From assembly GCA_009379725.1 (NCBI GenBank), contig WHTF01000017.1, positions 1 through 44,205 of the forward strand: a stretch of DNA of 44,205 nt. Reading direction: 5' to 3'. Made by a program: the position numbers and the translations under genes. Origin of the DNA: Deltaproteobacteria bacterium. Lineage in GTDB: Bacteria > Desulfobacterota > Binatia > UBA9968. The notes under the pieces are model-generated. The model was not told the origin of the DNA, ran no database searches, and was given only the letters and a program-made list of their open reading frames with translations. Shown piece after piece: positions 30,637 through 40,493 of this stretch. How positions within the stretch are numbered: position 1 is the stretch's first letter; every line of letters begins with the position of its first letter.

Positions 30637-31443
30637 CTAGGCCTTCTGCCATAGATCATGAAAAAGTTTTACCGAACCCGGCGCAAAGCCGGCGTAGTGG
30701 TTATTAAAAAACGCGTAAGTTCGCACGCCCGTGCCGACGATCTTTTTAAGTTCGCCGGCCCAGACCGACATTTCACTGGTTTTGTCCTCGACGAGCCTGT
30801 CCCATCTCCGGGTTTTGCTTTCGATAGCTGTGCGATCGCCGATGAAACGGACATAGAAAAAGTCGCCGGTGACGAGGTCCAAAGCCCTGGCAAGCACATC
30901 GATGCTCGGCATCCAAGCCTGGGCGACGAGTACAAACGCGACGGAATGTTCGCGCAGAAGTTCGAGAAAATCCCAACTGATCCAGGTTTTGTTGCGAATC
31001 TCCAAGGCGAATTTAAAATCCCCAGGTAAAGTTTTGAGAAAAGGGCGCAGCAGTTTGTCGAACTGATGCCGTGAGGCAAAGCTGTTCTTGTTGAAATAGG
31101 GGAATTGGAGAAGCAGAGGTCCAAGGCGGTCTTCCAGGGGCTCCAGTCTCTTCAAAAACATCGTGAACTCCTGCTGACAGTCCTGCAAAATTTTGTGATG
31201 GGTAATCGCGCCCGGCACCTGGGCCGAGAAAATGAATCCCGGCGGAGTCCTTTCTTTCCATGCGGTCACCACTGAGGGCGCGGGAATACTGTAGTAGGTC
31301 GAGTCGATTTCGACGGCGCGAAAGTGGCGCGCATAGCATTCGATAAATTGGCGCGGCTTTAAATTGGCCGGATAGAATGATCCTAACCAGTCTTGGCATG
31401 ACCAGCTCGAAGTTCCGACGTAAACGTGTTCCGGAAAGGACAT
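30637..31443 (-). CDS. DUF72 family protein (YecE-like)
   Basis: This 268-residue TIM-barrel DUF72 protein has YVGTSSWSCQDWLGSFYP (about 8-25). Further blocks are FRAVEIDSTYYSIP, LGPLLLQFPYFNKN, FKFALEIRNKTW and the terminal FFNNHYAGFAP, all signature blocks. The function of the family is unestablished. Sugar- or isomerase-like folds are suggested by structure, which is general knowledge and not shown here. It is convergent with the flavin reductase (19-base gap) and divergent from merR across a 129-base gap. Confidence 0.92.
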   Translation of the reverse strand: MSFPEHVYVGTSSWSCQDWLGSFYPANLKPRQFIECYARHFRAVEIDSTYYSIPAPSVVTAWKERTPPGFIFSAQVPGAITHHKILQDCQQEFTMFLKRLEPLEDRLGPLLLQFPYFNKNSFASRHQFDKLLRPFLKTLPGDFKFALEIRNKTWISWDFLELLREHSVAFVLVAQAWMPSIDVLARALDLVTGDFFYVRFIGDRTAIESKTRRWDRLVEDKTSEMSVWAGELKKIVGTGVRTYAFFNNHYAGFAPGSVKLFHDLWQKA

Positions 31444-31493
31444 AGACTACTTTTCACCACATCTCGCAGGGTCGGTCAACCGCGATGAATTTC

Positions 31494-31522
31494 TTGACTT
31501 TGGCGTTAGGTCCGTCTAATTT
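31494..31522 (+). promoter_or_regulatory. Candidate sigma-70 promoter for merR-mutS
   Basis: TTGACT (31494-31499, 5 of 6) and TAATTT (31517-31522) are spaced by 17 bases, 50 bases before the merR ATG. This is a pattern match only; MerR regulators often bind overlong spacers, but this one is standard. Confidence 0.4.
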
Positions 31523-31572
31523 AAAAACACTCTTGTTTTCATTCTCGCGGCGCTATCTCGCGCCAGGTTGAA

Positions 31573-32055
31573 ATGAATACCTACAACAGCAAAGCAGCCA
31601 GTCGCATCGTCGGCGTTTCTCTCCGGCAGATTCAGTATTGGGATGAGCGTGGATTCATTCGCCCGTCGGTCAAGCTCGCGCACGGGCGGGGGACCAAGAG
31701 ACTCTATTCCTTTCACGACCTGCTTTGCTTAAAAGTCATCAAAGACCTCACGCACCGCGGCCTTAGTTTGCAAAAGATTCGCCGCTGTTTACAACCGTTG
31801 CGACAATACACCGCCAAAGGCGGCCAAGCCCTGAAATCGGCCAAATATTTGACCGACGGCGAAAAACTTTTCGTTATCACCAGCGATCGGAAGAAGATTC
31901 TCGACGCCATCGATCGTGAGTTCGTATTTTCATTGGGCATCGGCAATCTGGTGCGCCAACTGAACAGCGACCTCAAGCGCGCTGCCAATGTCGTGGCCCA
32001 ACCCGTTTCACGCGAAATGCGCCGCCACGTCGAGAATAAGACCGGTTTTGCGTAA
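31573..32055 (+). CDS. MerR-family transcriptional regulator
   Basis: This 160-residue protein has an N-terminal MerR winged helix-turn-helix: YNSKAASRIVGVSLRQIQYW, then DERGFIRPS and RLYSFHDLLCLKVIKDL. A short helical region (about 60-90) and a C-terminal part without metal-binding Cys clusters follow. The inducer is therefore not predictable and it is not a classical metal or redox sensor. The AGG of a ribosome site precedes the ATG. It ends 6 bases before mutS, so the two are almost certainly cotranscribed, an arrangement not expected for a stand-alone repair gene. Confidence 0.88.
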   Translation: MNTYNSKAASRIVGVSLRQIQYWDERGFIRPSVKLAHGRGTKRLYSFHDLLCLKVIKDLTHRGLSLQKIRRCLQPLRQYTAKGGQALKSAKYLTDGEKLFVITSDRKKILDAIDREFVFSLGIGNLVRQLNSDLKRAANVVAQPVSREMRRHVENKTGFA

Positions 32056-32061
32056 CACCCG

Positions 32062-34656
32062 ATGGAGCCCAACAAAATCACTCCGATGATGCAACAGTAC
32101 CTTCAGATCAAAGAACGGTACCGTGATGCCATCCTGTTTTTTCGTCTCGGTGACTTTTATGAGATGTTTTTTGAGGACGCACAGACCGCGTCCCGGATCC
32201 TCGATATTGCCCTGACTTCCCGTCACAAAAGTGAAGACTCTGCCGCGGTGCCGCTTTGCGGCGTCCCTTACCACGCAGCCGAGCCGTACATTCAGAAATT
32301 GCTGGAGGCGGGCCATAAGGTCGCCGTCTGCGAGCAAATCGAAGATCCTAAAACTGCTAAAGGAGTCGTCCAACGGGACGTGGTGCGCGTCATTACGCCG
32401 GGTACCGTGACCGCCGTGGAGGCACTCGATGCGCGCGGCAACAATTACCTGCTGGCGGTCTGTCGGGAGAGTCAAAGCTTTGGATTGGCCGTTACCGATA
32501 TCACAACCGGTGAGTTCCGTTATACGCAGCTGGCGGAGGAACAATCGCTTATCGATGAGATCGGCCGGGTCGGCCCAAGCGAAATCATCGCTCCGCGAAA
32601 CGACACGAGCCTGCTGAGACTGCTCCACAAAGAATTTGCCGCCATCCATGTGACCACAGCGCCGGAAGACTTCTTTTCCAGCCAAGCGGCGCGCAAGCTG
32701 ATATCGAAAGACGAGTCGAATAAGTCGGCGGCGGATAACCGGGTTCAGGGTATCGCTGCCGCTTCGGCGATTCTCAGTTATTTAGAAGCCAATGCGGGAG
32801 AGTTCCTAAAGGTCATTGGCGGGCTGGATTTCTACGTCGCTTCGCATTATCTGGTTCTCGACGAGAACACCCGCGCCAATCTCGAACTCGTCAGCAGTTA
32901 CCAGGGCAATCGAAAAGGCTCGCTGGTCTCGGTTATCGATCGAACGGAAACTCCTATGGGCGCACGCCGGCTGCGTCAATGGTTGCTTTATCCTTTGTTG
33001 GACGTGCCGGCGATTCGCCAACGACAACAAGGCGTGCAAGCACTGGTTGATCATTACCCGCTGCGCCAGGATTTGAAGCATGCATTGCAGAACATACAGG
33101 ATCTGGAACGCCTGGCCGCGCGTACCGCCGCGGGCACCGCCTCGCCGAAGGACCTGGTGGCAGTCAAAGAGACGCTGGTGGGTGTGAGCGCGCTACGGGC
33201 CCTGCTCGCCGGCGAGAGCAGCGAACTGTTGTGCGCGCTGCGAGAGCAATTGTCGGAATTGCCCGAGATCATCCAATTAGTCAGCGCGGCCATCGTCGAT
33301 GATCCGCCGTTTGCGTTGAAAGACGGCGGTTATATCCGGCCGGGCTTTGACACAGAGCTGGACGAGATACGCGGCGGCCGAAGCCAAGCGAAAAATTGGA
33401 TTGCGGCGTTTGAAGCCGGCGAGCGCCGTCGCACCGGAATTAACTCCCTGAAAGTCCGCTACAACCGTGTGTTCGGTTATTATATCGAAATTACCAAGTC
33501 CAACCTCAAGGCCGTTCCCGAAAACTACATTCGCAAGCAGACTCTAGTCAACGGCGAGCGCTACATCACGCCGGAACTCAAAGAATATGAAGCTAAGGTA
33601 CTCAACTCGCAATCTCTCATGGAAAAGTTGGAATCCGAGTTACTCGCACAGGTGCGCGGGCAGGTCGCGGCTCATTATCCGGCTCTCAAAACTTCCAGCA
33701 CCGCCCTGGCGTCCATCGATGTTCTGTTGTCGTTGGCTGAAGTGGCCGAATCCTGTCATTTTATTGCGCCACAGGTGAACGACGGGTTGAGGTTGGCGGT
33801 GCGTGAGGGACGCCATCCGGTGGTAGAAGCTGCGCTGGGCCGCGGTGCTTTTGTGCCGAACGACTGTGTCATCGATCCCGATGAGCGGCAGATCCTCATG
33901 CTGACGGGACCCAATATGGCAGGCAAATCGACCTACATGCGGCAGATCGCGCTGATCGCGATTTTGGCGCAGATGGGAAGTTTCGTTCCTGCCGGCGAGG
34001 CGCGGATCGGCATAGTCGATCGTGTTTTTACTCGGATCGGCGCCAGCGATTCTTTAGCCCGCGGCGAATCGACCTTCATGGTCGAGATGAAGGAAACCGC
34101 CGCTATTTTGCGGCACGCAACGAGGCGAAGTTTAATCCTTTTGGACGAGGTGGGCCGCGGCACGAGCACGTTCGATGGTATCTCCATCGCTTGGGCCGTC
34201 GCGGAATCGTTGCACGAGCACGCCGATCGCCCCAGAACCTTGTTCGCCACCCATTATCATGAGCTGACCGATCTGGTCCGTACCAAAGAGCGAATCAAAA
34301 ACTATAACTTCGCCGTCAAAGAGTGGCAGGGCGACATCATCTTTTTGAGAAATGTCGTCGAGGGGGCGGCCAGCCATAGTTACGGCATTCATGTCGCCCG
34401 CTTGGCCGGGCTGCCGGCGCCGGTGATCGACCGGGCAAAAACCATTCTCGCGCAGCTGGAAGGGAGCGGCGACGAGTATCGGGGACGCCTGGAATCCCTC
34501 GGCCAGCCAGCCGTCGACCAGCCCTTGCAGATGACGCTGTTTACGAGCGCCGATGACAAATTCCGCGATAAGTTACGGAGCATCGATGTTTCCCAAGTGA
34601 CTCCGGTGGAGGCGCTCAATATTCTTTTCAGACTTTCCGAAGAAGCCAAGAAATGA
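32062..34656 (+). CDS. mutS: DNA mismatch repair protein MutS
   Basis: This 864-residue MutS1-type protein has all five domains. The mismatch-contact motif is FFRLGDFYEMFFEDA (F-x-E, about 28-42). The Walker A is GPNMAGKSTYMRQ (about 616-628), and DEVGRGTSTFDGISIAWAV is the Walker B/signature block. The C-terminal dimerisation region is present. It recognises mismatches and recruits MutL; no mutL is in this window. It overlaps the downstream amidase frame by 4 bases (ATGA at 34653). No Shine-Dalgarno is clear, consistent with coupling to merR. Confidence 0.98.
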   Translation: MEPNKITPMMQQYLQIKERYRDAILFFRLGDFYEMFFEDAQTASRILDIALTSRHKSEDSAAVPLCGVPYHAAEPYIQKLLEAGHKVAVCEQIEDPKTAKGVVQRDVVRVITPGTVTAVEALDARGNNYLLAVCRESQSFGLAVTDITTGEFRYTQLAEEQSLIDEIGRVGPSEIIAPRNDTSLLRLLHKEFAAIHVTTAPEDFFSSQAARKLISKDESNKSAADNRVQGIAAASAILSYLEANAGEFLKVIGGLDFYVASHYLVLDENTRANLELVSSYQGNRKGSLVSVIDRTETPMGARRLRQWLLYPLLDVPAIRQRQQGVQALVDHYPLRQDLKHALQNIQDLERLAARTAAGTASPKDLVAVKETLVGVSALRALLAGESSELLCALREQLSELPEIIQLVSAAIVDDPPFALKDGGYIRPGFDTELDEIRGGRSQAKNWIAAFEAGERRRTGINSLKVRYNRVFGYYIEITKSNLKAVPENYIRKQTLVNGERYITPELKEYEAKVLNSQSLMEKLESELLAQVRGQVAAHYPALKTSSTALASIDVLLSLAEVAESCHFIAPQVNDGLRLAVREGRHPVVEAALGRGAFVPNDCVIDPDERQILMLTGPNMAGKSTYMRQIALIAILAQMGSFVPAGEARIGIVDRVFTRIGASDSLARGESTFMVEMKETAAILRHATRRSLILLDEVGRGTSTFDGISIAWAVAESLHEHADRPRTLFATHYHELTDLVRTKERIKNYNFAVKEWQGDIIFLRNVVEGAASHSYGIHVARLAGLPAPVIDRAKTILAQLEGSGDEYRGRLESLGQPAVDQPLQMTLFTSADDKFRDKLRSIDVSQVTPVEALNILFRLSEEAKK

Positions 34657-34679
34657 TTTTGGCGGGAGCGAGGTATCTC

Positions 34680-36047
34680 ATGAAGGATAGAATCTTTCGC
34701 TACATGGCAGTCGCAGTTGCCGGTCTCCTATTGCAGGGCGGGATATTTCTTCGTGCGAGTTCTTACGCGCGGGCCCAGAGTCAAAAAACGGATTCACCCA
34801 AAGAAGTAAACAGATCCTCCGGCGCCGCCGCATCGAGCAAATCAGCGCAGCGCGAAAATCCTCTAGATACCGATTCCCTGCGACGTGGGCAGGATCAATT
34901 GGCAGCCCTGCAGGATTCGGCGATTGCGTCGGATAAAAGCCTGCTGAGCGCCGTGCGCTTTTTGTCCTGGGCGAACTTGACGCGTGTTATGGTCGAGCTG
35001 TCCAAAGAAGTTAAGTACGAGGTTCGCCGGCTCAAGGAGGATCCGGCCAAAGGACTACCGCCGCGGATTTATATCGATATCCAAGGAGCGCGGCTTGCCC
35101 TGGATGCTAAAGAACCGATTGCCGTCGAAGACGGCCTTTTGCACCAGGTGCGCATCGGCCAGTTTAGCCAAGACGTCGTTCGAGTCGTGTTGGATATGAA
35201 CCATCTGAAAGATCACAATGTTTTTTTGCTGCCCGACCCCTATCGGTTGATTATAGATCTTCGCGGCGAAAAGGCCTTGGAGGCGCTGGCTTCAATGCCG
35301 CAAAAGAAAATTGCGACCCCCGCCGTTAAAGAGAAAAAGCCCCCGACACCGGTCGTGTCGGGAATACGAAAGATCGTTCTCGATCCCGGTCACGGCGGCA
35401 AAGACCCCGGCGCTATCGGCGTCGGCGGCATCGCCGAGAAGGATCTGGTGTTAGCAATAGCGAAAAAGCTGGCCGTAAAACTAAACAAAGAATTGAACAT
35501 CGAAGTTATTCTGACACGCAAAGACGACCGCTATATTCCCCTGGAAGACCGCACCGCCATTGCCAATGCGGAAGAAGCCGATCTCTTCATATCTCTGCAC
35601 ATGAATGCCAGCCCCAATGTCGAAGCCAGAGGACTGGAAACCTACTATCTCGACAATACGACTGACGAGGCATCCATGCGGCTGGCGGCCCGAGAAAACA
35701 GCACCTCGCGAAAGAACATTTCGGACCTGCAGTTTATCCTGAGCGACATGACGCAAAACATGAAGCTCGACGACTCCATTACTCTGGCACACCGTCTCCA
35801 GGGGGCTTTAGTGGCCGGCATGTCGCGCCACATGGGCGACGTTAAGGATCTTGGCGTCAAGAAGGCATTGTTCTACGTGCTCGTAGGCGCCCGGATGCCG
35901 AGTGTCCTGGTGGAAATGTTTTTTATTACTAACCGAGTCGAGGGCCGAGCCATGAGCCAAGAAGCGTATCAAAACGCCATGGTCGAGGCGTTATTGGAAG
36001 GCATCGGTAAATACAACGAGGGAACCATGGCTATGAAAACTTTATAA
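34680..36047 (+). CDS. N-acetylmuramoyl-L-alanine amidase (AmiC type, AMIN + Amidase_3)
   Basis: I start at ATG 34680 (GAGG at 7-8 bases), which gives the signal peptide MKDRIFRYMAVAVAGLLLQG. An alternative ATG 34653 overlaps the mutS stop and adds nine residues. The 455-residue protein has an AMIN-domain-like region (about 85-195, beta-rich, with IYIDIQGARL and LIIDLRGE). A linker follows, then the zinc amidase domain. The domain shows VLDPGHGGKDPGA (His), IAEKD (Glu), SLHMNA (His) and VLVEMFF (catalytic Glu). It cleaves peptidoglycan stem peptides during cell separation and is exported to the periplasm. It is part of the long plus-strand housekeeping operon. Confidence 0.92.
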   Translation: MKDRIFRYMAVAVAGLLLQGGIFLRASSYARAQSQKTDSPKEVNRSSGAAASSKSAQRENPLDTDSLRRGQDQLAALQDSAIASDKSLLSAVRFLSWANLTRVMVELSKEVKYEVRRLKEDPAKGLPPRIYIDIQGARLALDAKEPIAVEDGLLHQVRIGQFSQDVVRVVLDMNHLKDHNVFLLPDPYRLIIDLRGEKALEALASMPQKKIATPAVKEKKPPTPVVSGIRKIVLDPGHGGKDPGAIGVGGIAEKDLVLAIAKKLAVKLNKELNIEVILTRKDDRYIPLEDRTAIANAEEADLFISLHMNASPNVEARGLETYYLDNTTDEASMRLAARENSTSRKNISDLQFILSDMTQNMKLDDSITLAHRLQGALVAGMSRHMGDVKDLGVKKALFYVLVGARMPSVLVEMFFITNRVEGRAMSQEAYQNAMVEALLEGIGKYNEGTMAMKTL

Positions 36048-36062
36048 AGGTAAACTGTTTTT

Positions 36063-38768
36063 GTGGATTCGATCGCACTCTCTCATTCGTTGTTCAACGA
36101 AACCAAGGACGCCACCGACCTCACGGGTTTAACGCGCGCATACGTGCAAAAAGGCCGTGCAGCGCTGCTCGAGAAACACCGCGCCGGTGCCGGCGGTCTC
36201 GAGATCGTCGCAGCTTATTCGATGGTGATGGATCACTTGATCCGGCATCTCTTTAGCGTTGTCAGCAAGGATTTTCTTCGGCGCTATCCAAGCGATTATC
36301 CGCACTGCGCGATCGTCGCTCAAGGAGGCTATGGCCGCGGCGAGCTCAATCCCTATTCGGACATCGATTTGTTGATTCTTTACTCCTGGAAAATCTCGCC
36401 ATTCGTCGAAGCGATCACCGAGAAACTTCTTTATACGCTATGGGATGCCGGGCTGCAGGTGGGTCACGCTATCCGCAGCGTCAATGAATCGGTGCGCTTG
36501 GCCGGCAGCGATATGAAAGTGAGAACGGCGCTTTTAGATGCCCGATATTTGTGCGGCGATTACTCCCTTTACGGTGATTTCGAAAAAACAGTCGACAGCC
36601 GTTTGGCCGGAAAACGCGTCAATAGGTTTATCCAGGAAAAGCTGGCGGAGAATCAAGCCAGACATGCCGGTTATGGCGGTTCGGTATATCTCTTGGAGCC
36701 TGAGGTGAAGGAAGGGGAGGGAGGATTACGCGATATTCACACCGCGCGCTGGATCGCCCGGGTTAAACTACGAGTCAAGGATCTGGACGCTCTCGCCCTC
36801 AAGGGCGTCGTCGGCGCCGCTGATATCGAGAAACTCAAGAGCTCCCAGGATTTTCTATTGCGGGTCCGCAACGAGCTGCATTTTTTCACCGGCAGGCATC
36901 ACGATCAGTTGACATTCGAGGAACAGGAGAAGGTAAGCCAGACGCTGGGATTCCAGGGCGAGGGCAGCTTGAAGCCGGTCGAAGTTTTTATGTGCAATTA
37001 CTATCGCCACGCTTCGGAGATCAGCCGCCTCACCTCTCTGATCATTCATCGTTTGTCGGATTGCGGCCGCCCATTTTTCGGCGGCGTGTACAGCTTGGGG
37101 CGAACCCTGCGAGATGGAGTAAGGATTTCCAAAGACCACATCACGATCACCAAGCCGGAAATTCTCAAGAGCGATCCAGGCAATCTGATAGTTATCTTCG
37201 CGGAAATGCAAAAGCATGGTTGCTTGCTCAGTCACGAGAGCAGAGAACTGATGCGCGAGCATTTGGGTTTGATCGATGATAAGTTTCGCCGTTCGGCCGC
37301 CGCCAATGTGGCTTTTTTCCAGATCTTAAAATGGAAAGAGGGCGTCTACGAGACGCTGCTTGAAATGCACCGCAGCGGCGTTCTCGGCGCATTCATTCCC
37401 GAGTTCGGCAGACTCCTGTGCATGGTTTTGCACGACGCTTATCATATTTACACCGTGGACCAGCACTCGTTGCGCTTGATCCAGGAGATTGAGCGGCTCA
37501 AAGCCGGCGAGTTCAAGGACTCCATGCCGCTGCTGACCCAGCTGGCGCGAGAGGCCGAAAAGATCGAGTTGCTCTACCTTGGGTTGATGTTCCACGACAT
37601 CGGCAAAGGATTCGGCGGGGGCCATTCCGAGCGCGGCGCAGCCATGGTGCAGCAGATTGCCGAGCGCATGCGGCTCAACGTCGATGACGGCGCGCTGGTC
37701 GAATTCCTCGTCCGCTATCATTTGCTGATGACCCACACGGCTTTTCGCCGTGATCTGGAAGACGAAAAGACGATTTACGATTTCGCTGAAACCATGGGCG
37801 GCGTCAACAATCTCAAGATGCTGTACCTGCTCACCTACGCCGACGTTAGAGGCGTTGGGCCGGACGTGTGGAATCCGTGGAAGGCATCGCTGTTGGCTGA
37901 ACTCTACATTAAAGCCTTGACGGTTTTGGAAGACATGGAAAAGGGCGAGTTTCAACGGCAGGATCTTCGCGCCGCGTTGCAACGAATTCAGGCCCGAGTT
38001 CGGGGCGAACTATCGACGAGCGATTCAACTGAAGAGGTCGACCGGTTCATCGAAGTGATGCCCGAGCGCTACTTTTTATCCATGGCCGAAAGCGAAATAC
38101 CGGCGCACTTCGCCCTGATGCAACAATTCAAAGGCCAGGGTGCCGCGATATCCGTCGAACATTTTCCCGAAAAAGACTGCAGTACCGTGGCGATTTGTAC
38201 AACGGATCGCCCCGGTCTGTTTGCCTCCATTGCGGGTGTCATGGCGGCAATGAGATTAGATATCCTCAATGCGCGGATCTTCACCGCCAGCGATGGCCGC
38301 ATTCTTGACGTCTTTCGGGTATCCCACGGCGGCCGTTCGGAGGTCATGATGGCCGATCAAAGGTGGGCCAGGTTTCGCTCGACCTTGGAGGCGGTGTTGC
38401 AGGGAAGCACCGATGTTGAAAGTCTTGTGGAAAAATCACAATCGGCGCTTTTGCAAAAGCGAGTGCCCAAGGTTTCGACCTTCATCAAAGTCGACAATGA
38501 AGCATCGGGACTTTACACGGTTGTCGAGGTTTTCACGGCGGACCGCCTTGGAGTTTTATTCAAGATCACCTACACGCTGCATCAGCTCGGGCTGTCGATT
38601 CATGTGGCCAAGATCTCCACCAATGTGGATCAAGTGGCGGACGTTTTCTTCGTCACAAACCAAGAGGGCGATAAGGTCGCAGATCCCGACCGAATCCAAA
38701 AGATTCGCCAGACTCTCTATGCCTGCCTCGCTCCCAATGATGAACGATTCGCTGCATCCCTACGTTGA
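36063..38768 (+). CDS. glnD: Bifunctional [protein-PII] uridylyltransferase/uridylyl-removing enzyme
   Basis: This 901-residue GlnD begins at GTG 36063. The nucleotidyltransferase motif GGYGRGELNPYSDIDLLILY (about 91-110) includes the paired Asp residues. The HD phosphohydrolase has FHDIGKGFGGGHSERGA (about 511-527). Two ACT domains follow (STVAICTTDRPGLFASIAGV, about 705, and VVEVFTADRLGVLFKITYTL, about 821) for glutamine sensing. It adds and removes UMP on PII in response to nitrogen status. Length matches the family. It overlaps the start of xerD by about 32 bases. Confidence 0.97.
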   Translation: MDSIALSHSLFNETKDATDLTGLTRAYVQKGRAALLEKHRAGAGGLEIVAAYSMVMDHLIRHLFSVVSKDFLRRYPSDYPHCAIVAQGGYGRGELNPYSDIDLLILYSWKISPFVEAITEKLLYTLWDAGLQVGHAIRSVNESVRLAGSDMKVRTALLDARYLCGDYSLYGDFEKTVDSRLAGKRVNRFIQEKLAENQARHAGYGGSVYLLEPEVKEGEGGLRDIHTARWIARVKLRVKDLDALALKGVVGAADIEKLKSSQDFLLRVRNELHFFTGRHHDQLTFEEQEKVSQTLGFQGEGSLKPVEVFMCNYYRHASEISRLTSLIIHRLSDCGRPFFGGVYSLGRTLRDGVRISKDHITITKPEILKSDPGNLIVIFAEMQKHGCLLSHESRELMREHLGLIDDKFRRSAAANVAFFQILKWKEGVYETLLEMHRSGVLGAFIPEFGRLLCMVLHDAYHIYTVDQHSLRLIQEIERLKAGEFKDSMPLLTQLAREAEKIELLYLGLMFHDIGKGFGGGHSERGAAMVQQIAERMRLNVDDGALVEFLVRYHLLMTHTAFRRDLEDEKTIYDFAETMGGVNNLKMLYLLTYADVRGVGPDVWNPWKASLLAELYIKALTVLEDMEKGEFQRQDLRAALQRIQARVRGELSTSDSTEEVDRFIEVMPERYFLSMAESEIPAHFALMQQFKGQGAAISVEHFPEKDCSTVAICTTDRPGLFASIAGVMAAMRLDILNARIFTASDGRILDVFRVSHGGRSEVMMADQRWARFRSTLEAVLQGSTDVESLVEKSQSALLQKRVPKVSTFIKVDNEASGLYTVVEVFTADRLGVLFKITYTLHQLGLSIHVAKISTNVDQVADVFFVTNQEGDKVADPDRIQKIRQTLYACLAPNDERFAASLR

Positions 38769-39657
38769 TTCATTTCTGACGATGATCAAGGTCGAGAAGG
38801 GGCTCGCTCGAAATACCGTCGAGGCCTACAGCCGCGACCTTGCCCAGCTCGCAGAATCTCTATCGGCTCAGGGGATAGCCTCCTGGGACAGGGTAGAGGC
38901 CATCCATCTTCGTTCCTTCGTGTCGGGTTTGCGCGCGCGCCATCTGAGCACGAGGTCGATCGCCCGGCATATCGTCACTGTGAGGCGGTTTTACCGTTTT
39001 TTGGAAACCGAAGGGCTGGTAAGTCATCATTCAATTCCTGAGTTTCACCTGAGCGGGGTGTCGCGAAAATTGCCTCATGCGCTTAACGGCGACGATATTC
39101 GATCGCTTTTAAACCAGCCCGACTCCAACGAAATTCTCGGCGCTCGCGATCAGGCGATGTTGGAGCTGTTATATGCAACGGGACTTCGGGTAAGCGAGCT
39201 GATTCTATTACAGATCCAGCAAGTCAACTTTGAAGGGAATTTCCTCATCGTAAAAGGAAAAGGGTCCAAGGTTCGCGCCGTGCCGTTTGGGCAATGGGCG
39301 CGGCAAAAAGTCTTTCGTTATATTCAGGAAACTCGGCCGCCTTTACTAAAGGGGAAAGCGAGTCCCTTTCTCTTCGTCAACCGATCCGGCCGAGCATTAA
39401 CGCGCCAGGGGTTTTGGAAAATCATACGAGGTTACGCGTTGGCCGCCGGCATCGACAAAAGGGTTTCTCCCCATACGTTACGGCATTCTTTCGCAACCCA
39501 TTTGTTAGAAGGCGGGGCCGATCTCCGATCGGTGCAATCGATGCTGGGACATGCTGATATTTCGACAACGCAAATCTATACTCATGTCGATGCCAACCGC
39601 CTCAAACAGGCGCACCGGCGCTATCATCCGAGAGAACGCGGCTCCGGAAAACAGTAA
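38737..39657 (+). CDS. xerD: Tyrosine recombinase XerC/XerD
   Basis: This protein of about 306 residues is in a different frame from glnD's tail and overlaps it by 32 bases. The start is one of two tandem ATGs (38737 or 38740), chosen because the SAM-like N-domain (LARNTVEAYSRDLAQL) needs only about 15 residues before it. The catalytic set is complete: Arg in ATGLRVSEL, Lys in VKGKGSKVRAVPF, the block SPHTLRHSFATHLLEGG, His in MLGHADISTTQIY and the nucleophile Tyr in QIYTHV. It resolves chromosome dimers at dif. A XerD identity is suggested by linkage to scpA-scpB-rluB, but XerC versus XerD is not certain. Confidence 0.93.
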   Translation: MMNDSLHPYVDSFLTMIKVEKGLARNTVEAYSRDLAQLAESLSAQGIASWDRVEAIHLRSFVSGLRARHLSTRSIARHIVTVRRFYRFLETEGLVSHHSIPEFHLSGVSRKLPHALNGDDIRSLLNQPDSNEILGARDQAMLELLYATGLRVSELILLQIQQVNFEGNFLIVKGKGSKVRAVPFGQWARQKVFRYIQETRPPLLKGKASPFLFVNRSGRALTRQGFWKIIRGYALAAGIDKRVSPHTLRHSFATHLLEGGADLRSVQSMLGHADISTTQIYTHVDANRLKQAHRRYHPRERGSGKQ

Positions 39658-39809
39658 AAGCACGAACTTTCGAGTTGATGGAGATGGAGAGTTGCCTCCG
39701 AGCATGCCGTTCCGGCAAAACTCCAATGCTCCAGATCTTTTTGTCCGGCTTGTGTTTGCGGGGTCCTTGCCGTACATAATTAAACTATTCCTCAAATAGA
39801 CGTAGGATC

Positions 39810-40481
39810 TTGGAAGAAACCATAAGACAAATTGCCATCTGGGCCCTTCCGGTATTGCTGGCTATCGTGTTTCACGAGGTCGCGCATGGTTGGGTGGCCA
39901 ATCGTCTTGGCGATTCCACCGCGGCAAAAATGGGCCGGTTGACCTTGAACCCGATCGCCCACATCGATCTATTCGGCACGATTCTGATCCCTTTACTGCT
40001 TATCATTGCTAATGCGCCATTTCTGTTCGGCTACGCCAAACCGGTGCCGGTGAATTTTTACAACTTGCGCAATCCTAAGCGAGACATGATCTGGGTAGCA
40101 TTGGCAGGTCCCGCAACCAATTTCCTAATGGCCTTTGCATGCGTCCTTATGTTGAAATGGCTTGCACCCTCGATCGGCGGCGGTGGCGCGGGCGGACCTT
40201 CGGCGTCCATTGCCGATTTTTTTGTACCGGTGATCTTGATGCTGGAAGGAGGCATCGTGATCAATGTCGTATTGGCGGTTTTCAACATGCTGCCGCTGCC
40301 GCCGCTTGACGGAGGAAGGGTTATGGTGGGCCTGCTCCCCGAACCGTATTCTTCGATGCTGGCGCGGATCGAACCGTTTGGATTCCTAATTCTGATTTTA
40401 CTGTTAATGACCCATACGTTGACCCGCGTCATCGGGCCGCCGATGGAGTTTTTGCTAAAATTTTTTCTGCGATTGATTTAA
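39810..40481 (+). CDS. Site-2 protease family (M50) membrane metalloprotease
   Basis: This 223-residue multi-pass protein has HEVAH (22-26, the HExxH zinc site) in its first membrane segment and NMLPLPPLDGGR with the third ligand Asp167. It is the short YwhC/SpoIVFB-like type without PDZ domain, so it is not RseP. The only usable start is TTG 39810, since the next ATG falls after HExxH; AGGA lies unusually close (2 bases). The 152-base gap after xerD has no obvious feature. It cleaves membrane-embedded substrates; targets are unknown. Confidence 0.9.
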   Translation: MEETIRQIAIWALPVLLAIVFHEVAHGWVANRLGDSTAAKMGRLTLNPIAHIDLFGTILIPLLLIIANAPFLFGYAKPVPVNFYNLRNPKRDMIWVALAGPATNFLMAFACVLMLKWLAPSIGGGGAGGPSASIADFFVPVILMLEGGIVINVVLAVFNMLPLPPLDGGRVMVGLLPEPYSSMLARIEPFGFLILILLLMTHTLTRVIGPPMEFLLKFFLRLI

Positions 40482-40493
40482 GATTGGACAATT

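Noticed and set aside
38413-38736. Apparent 108-residue N-terminal extension of the XerC/XerD reading frame
   Set aside because: It lies entirely inside glnD in another frame, is compositionally odd (Arg/Ser-rich), and the recombinase N-domain begins normally at 38737/38740.
38737-39657. Integrase marking a mobile island
   Set aside because: The recombinase is embedded in a conserved housekeeping operon and has the length and motifs of chromosomal Xer, with no att-like repeats.
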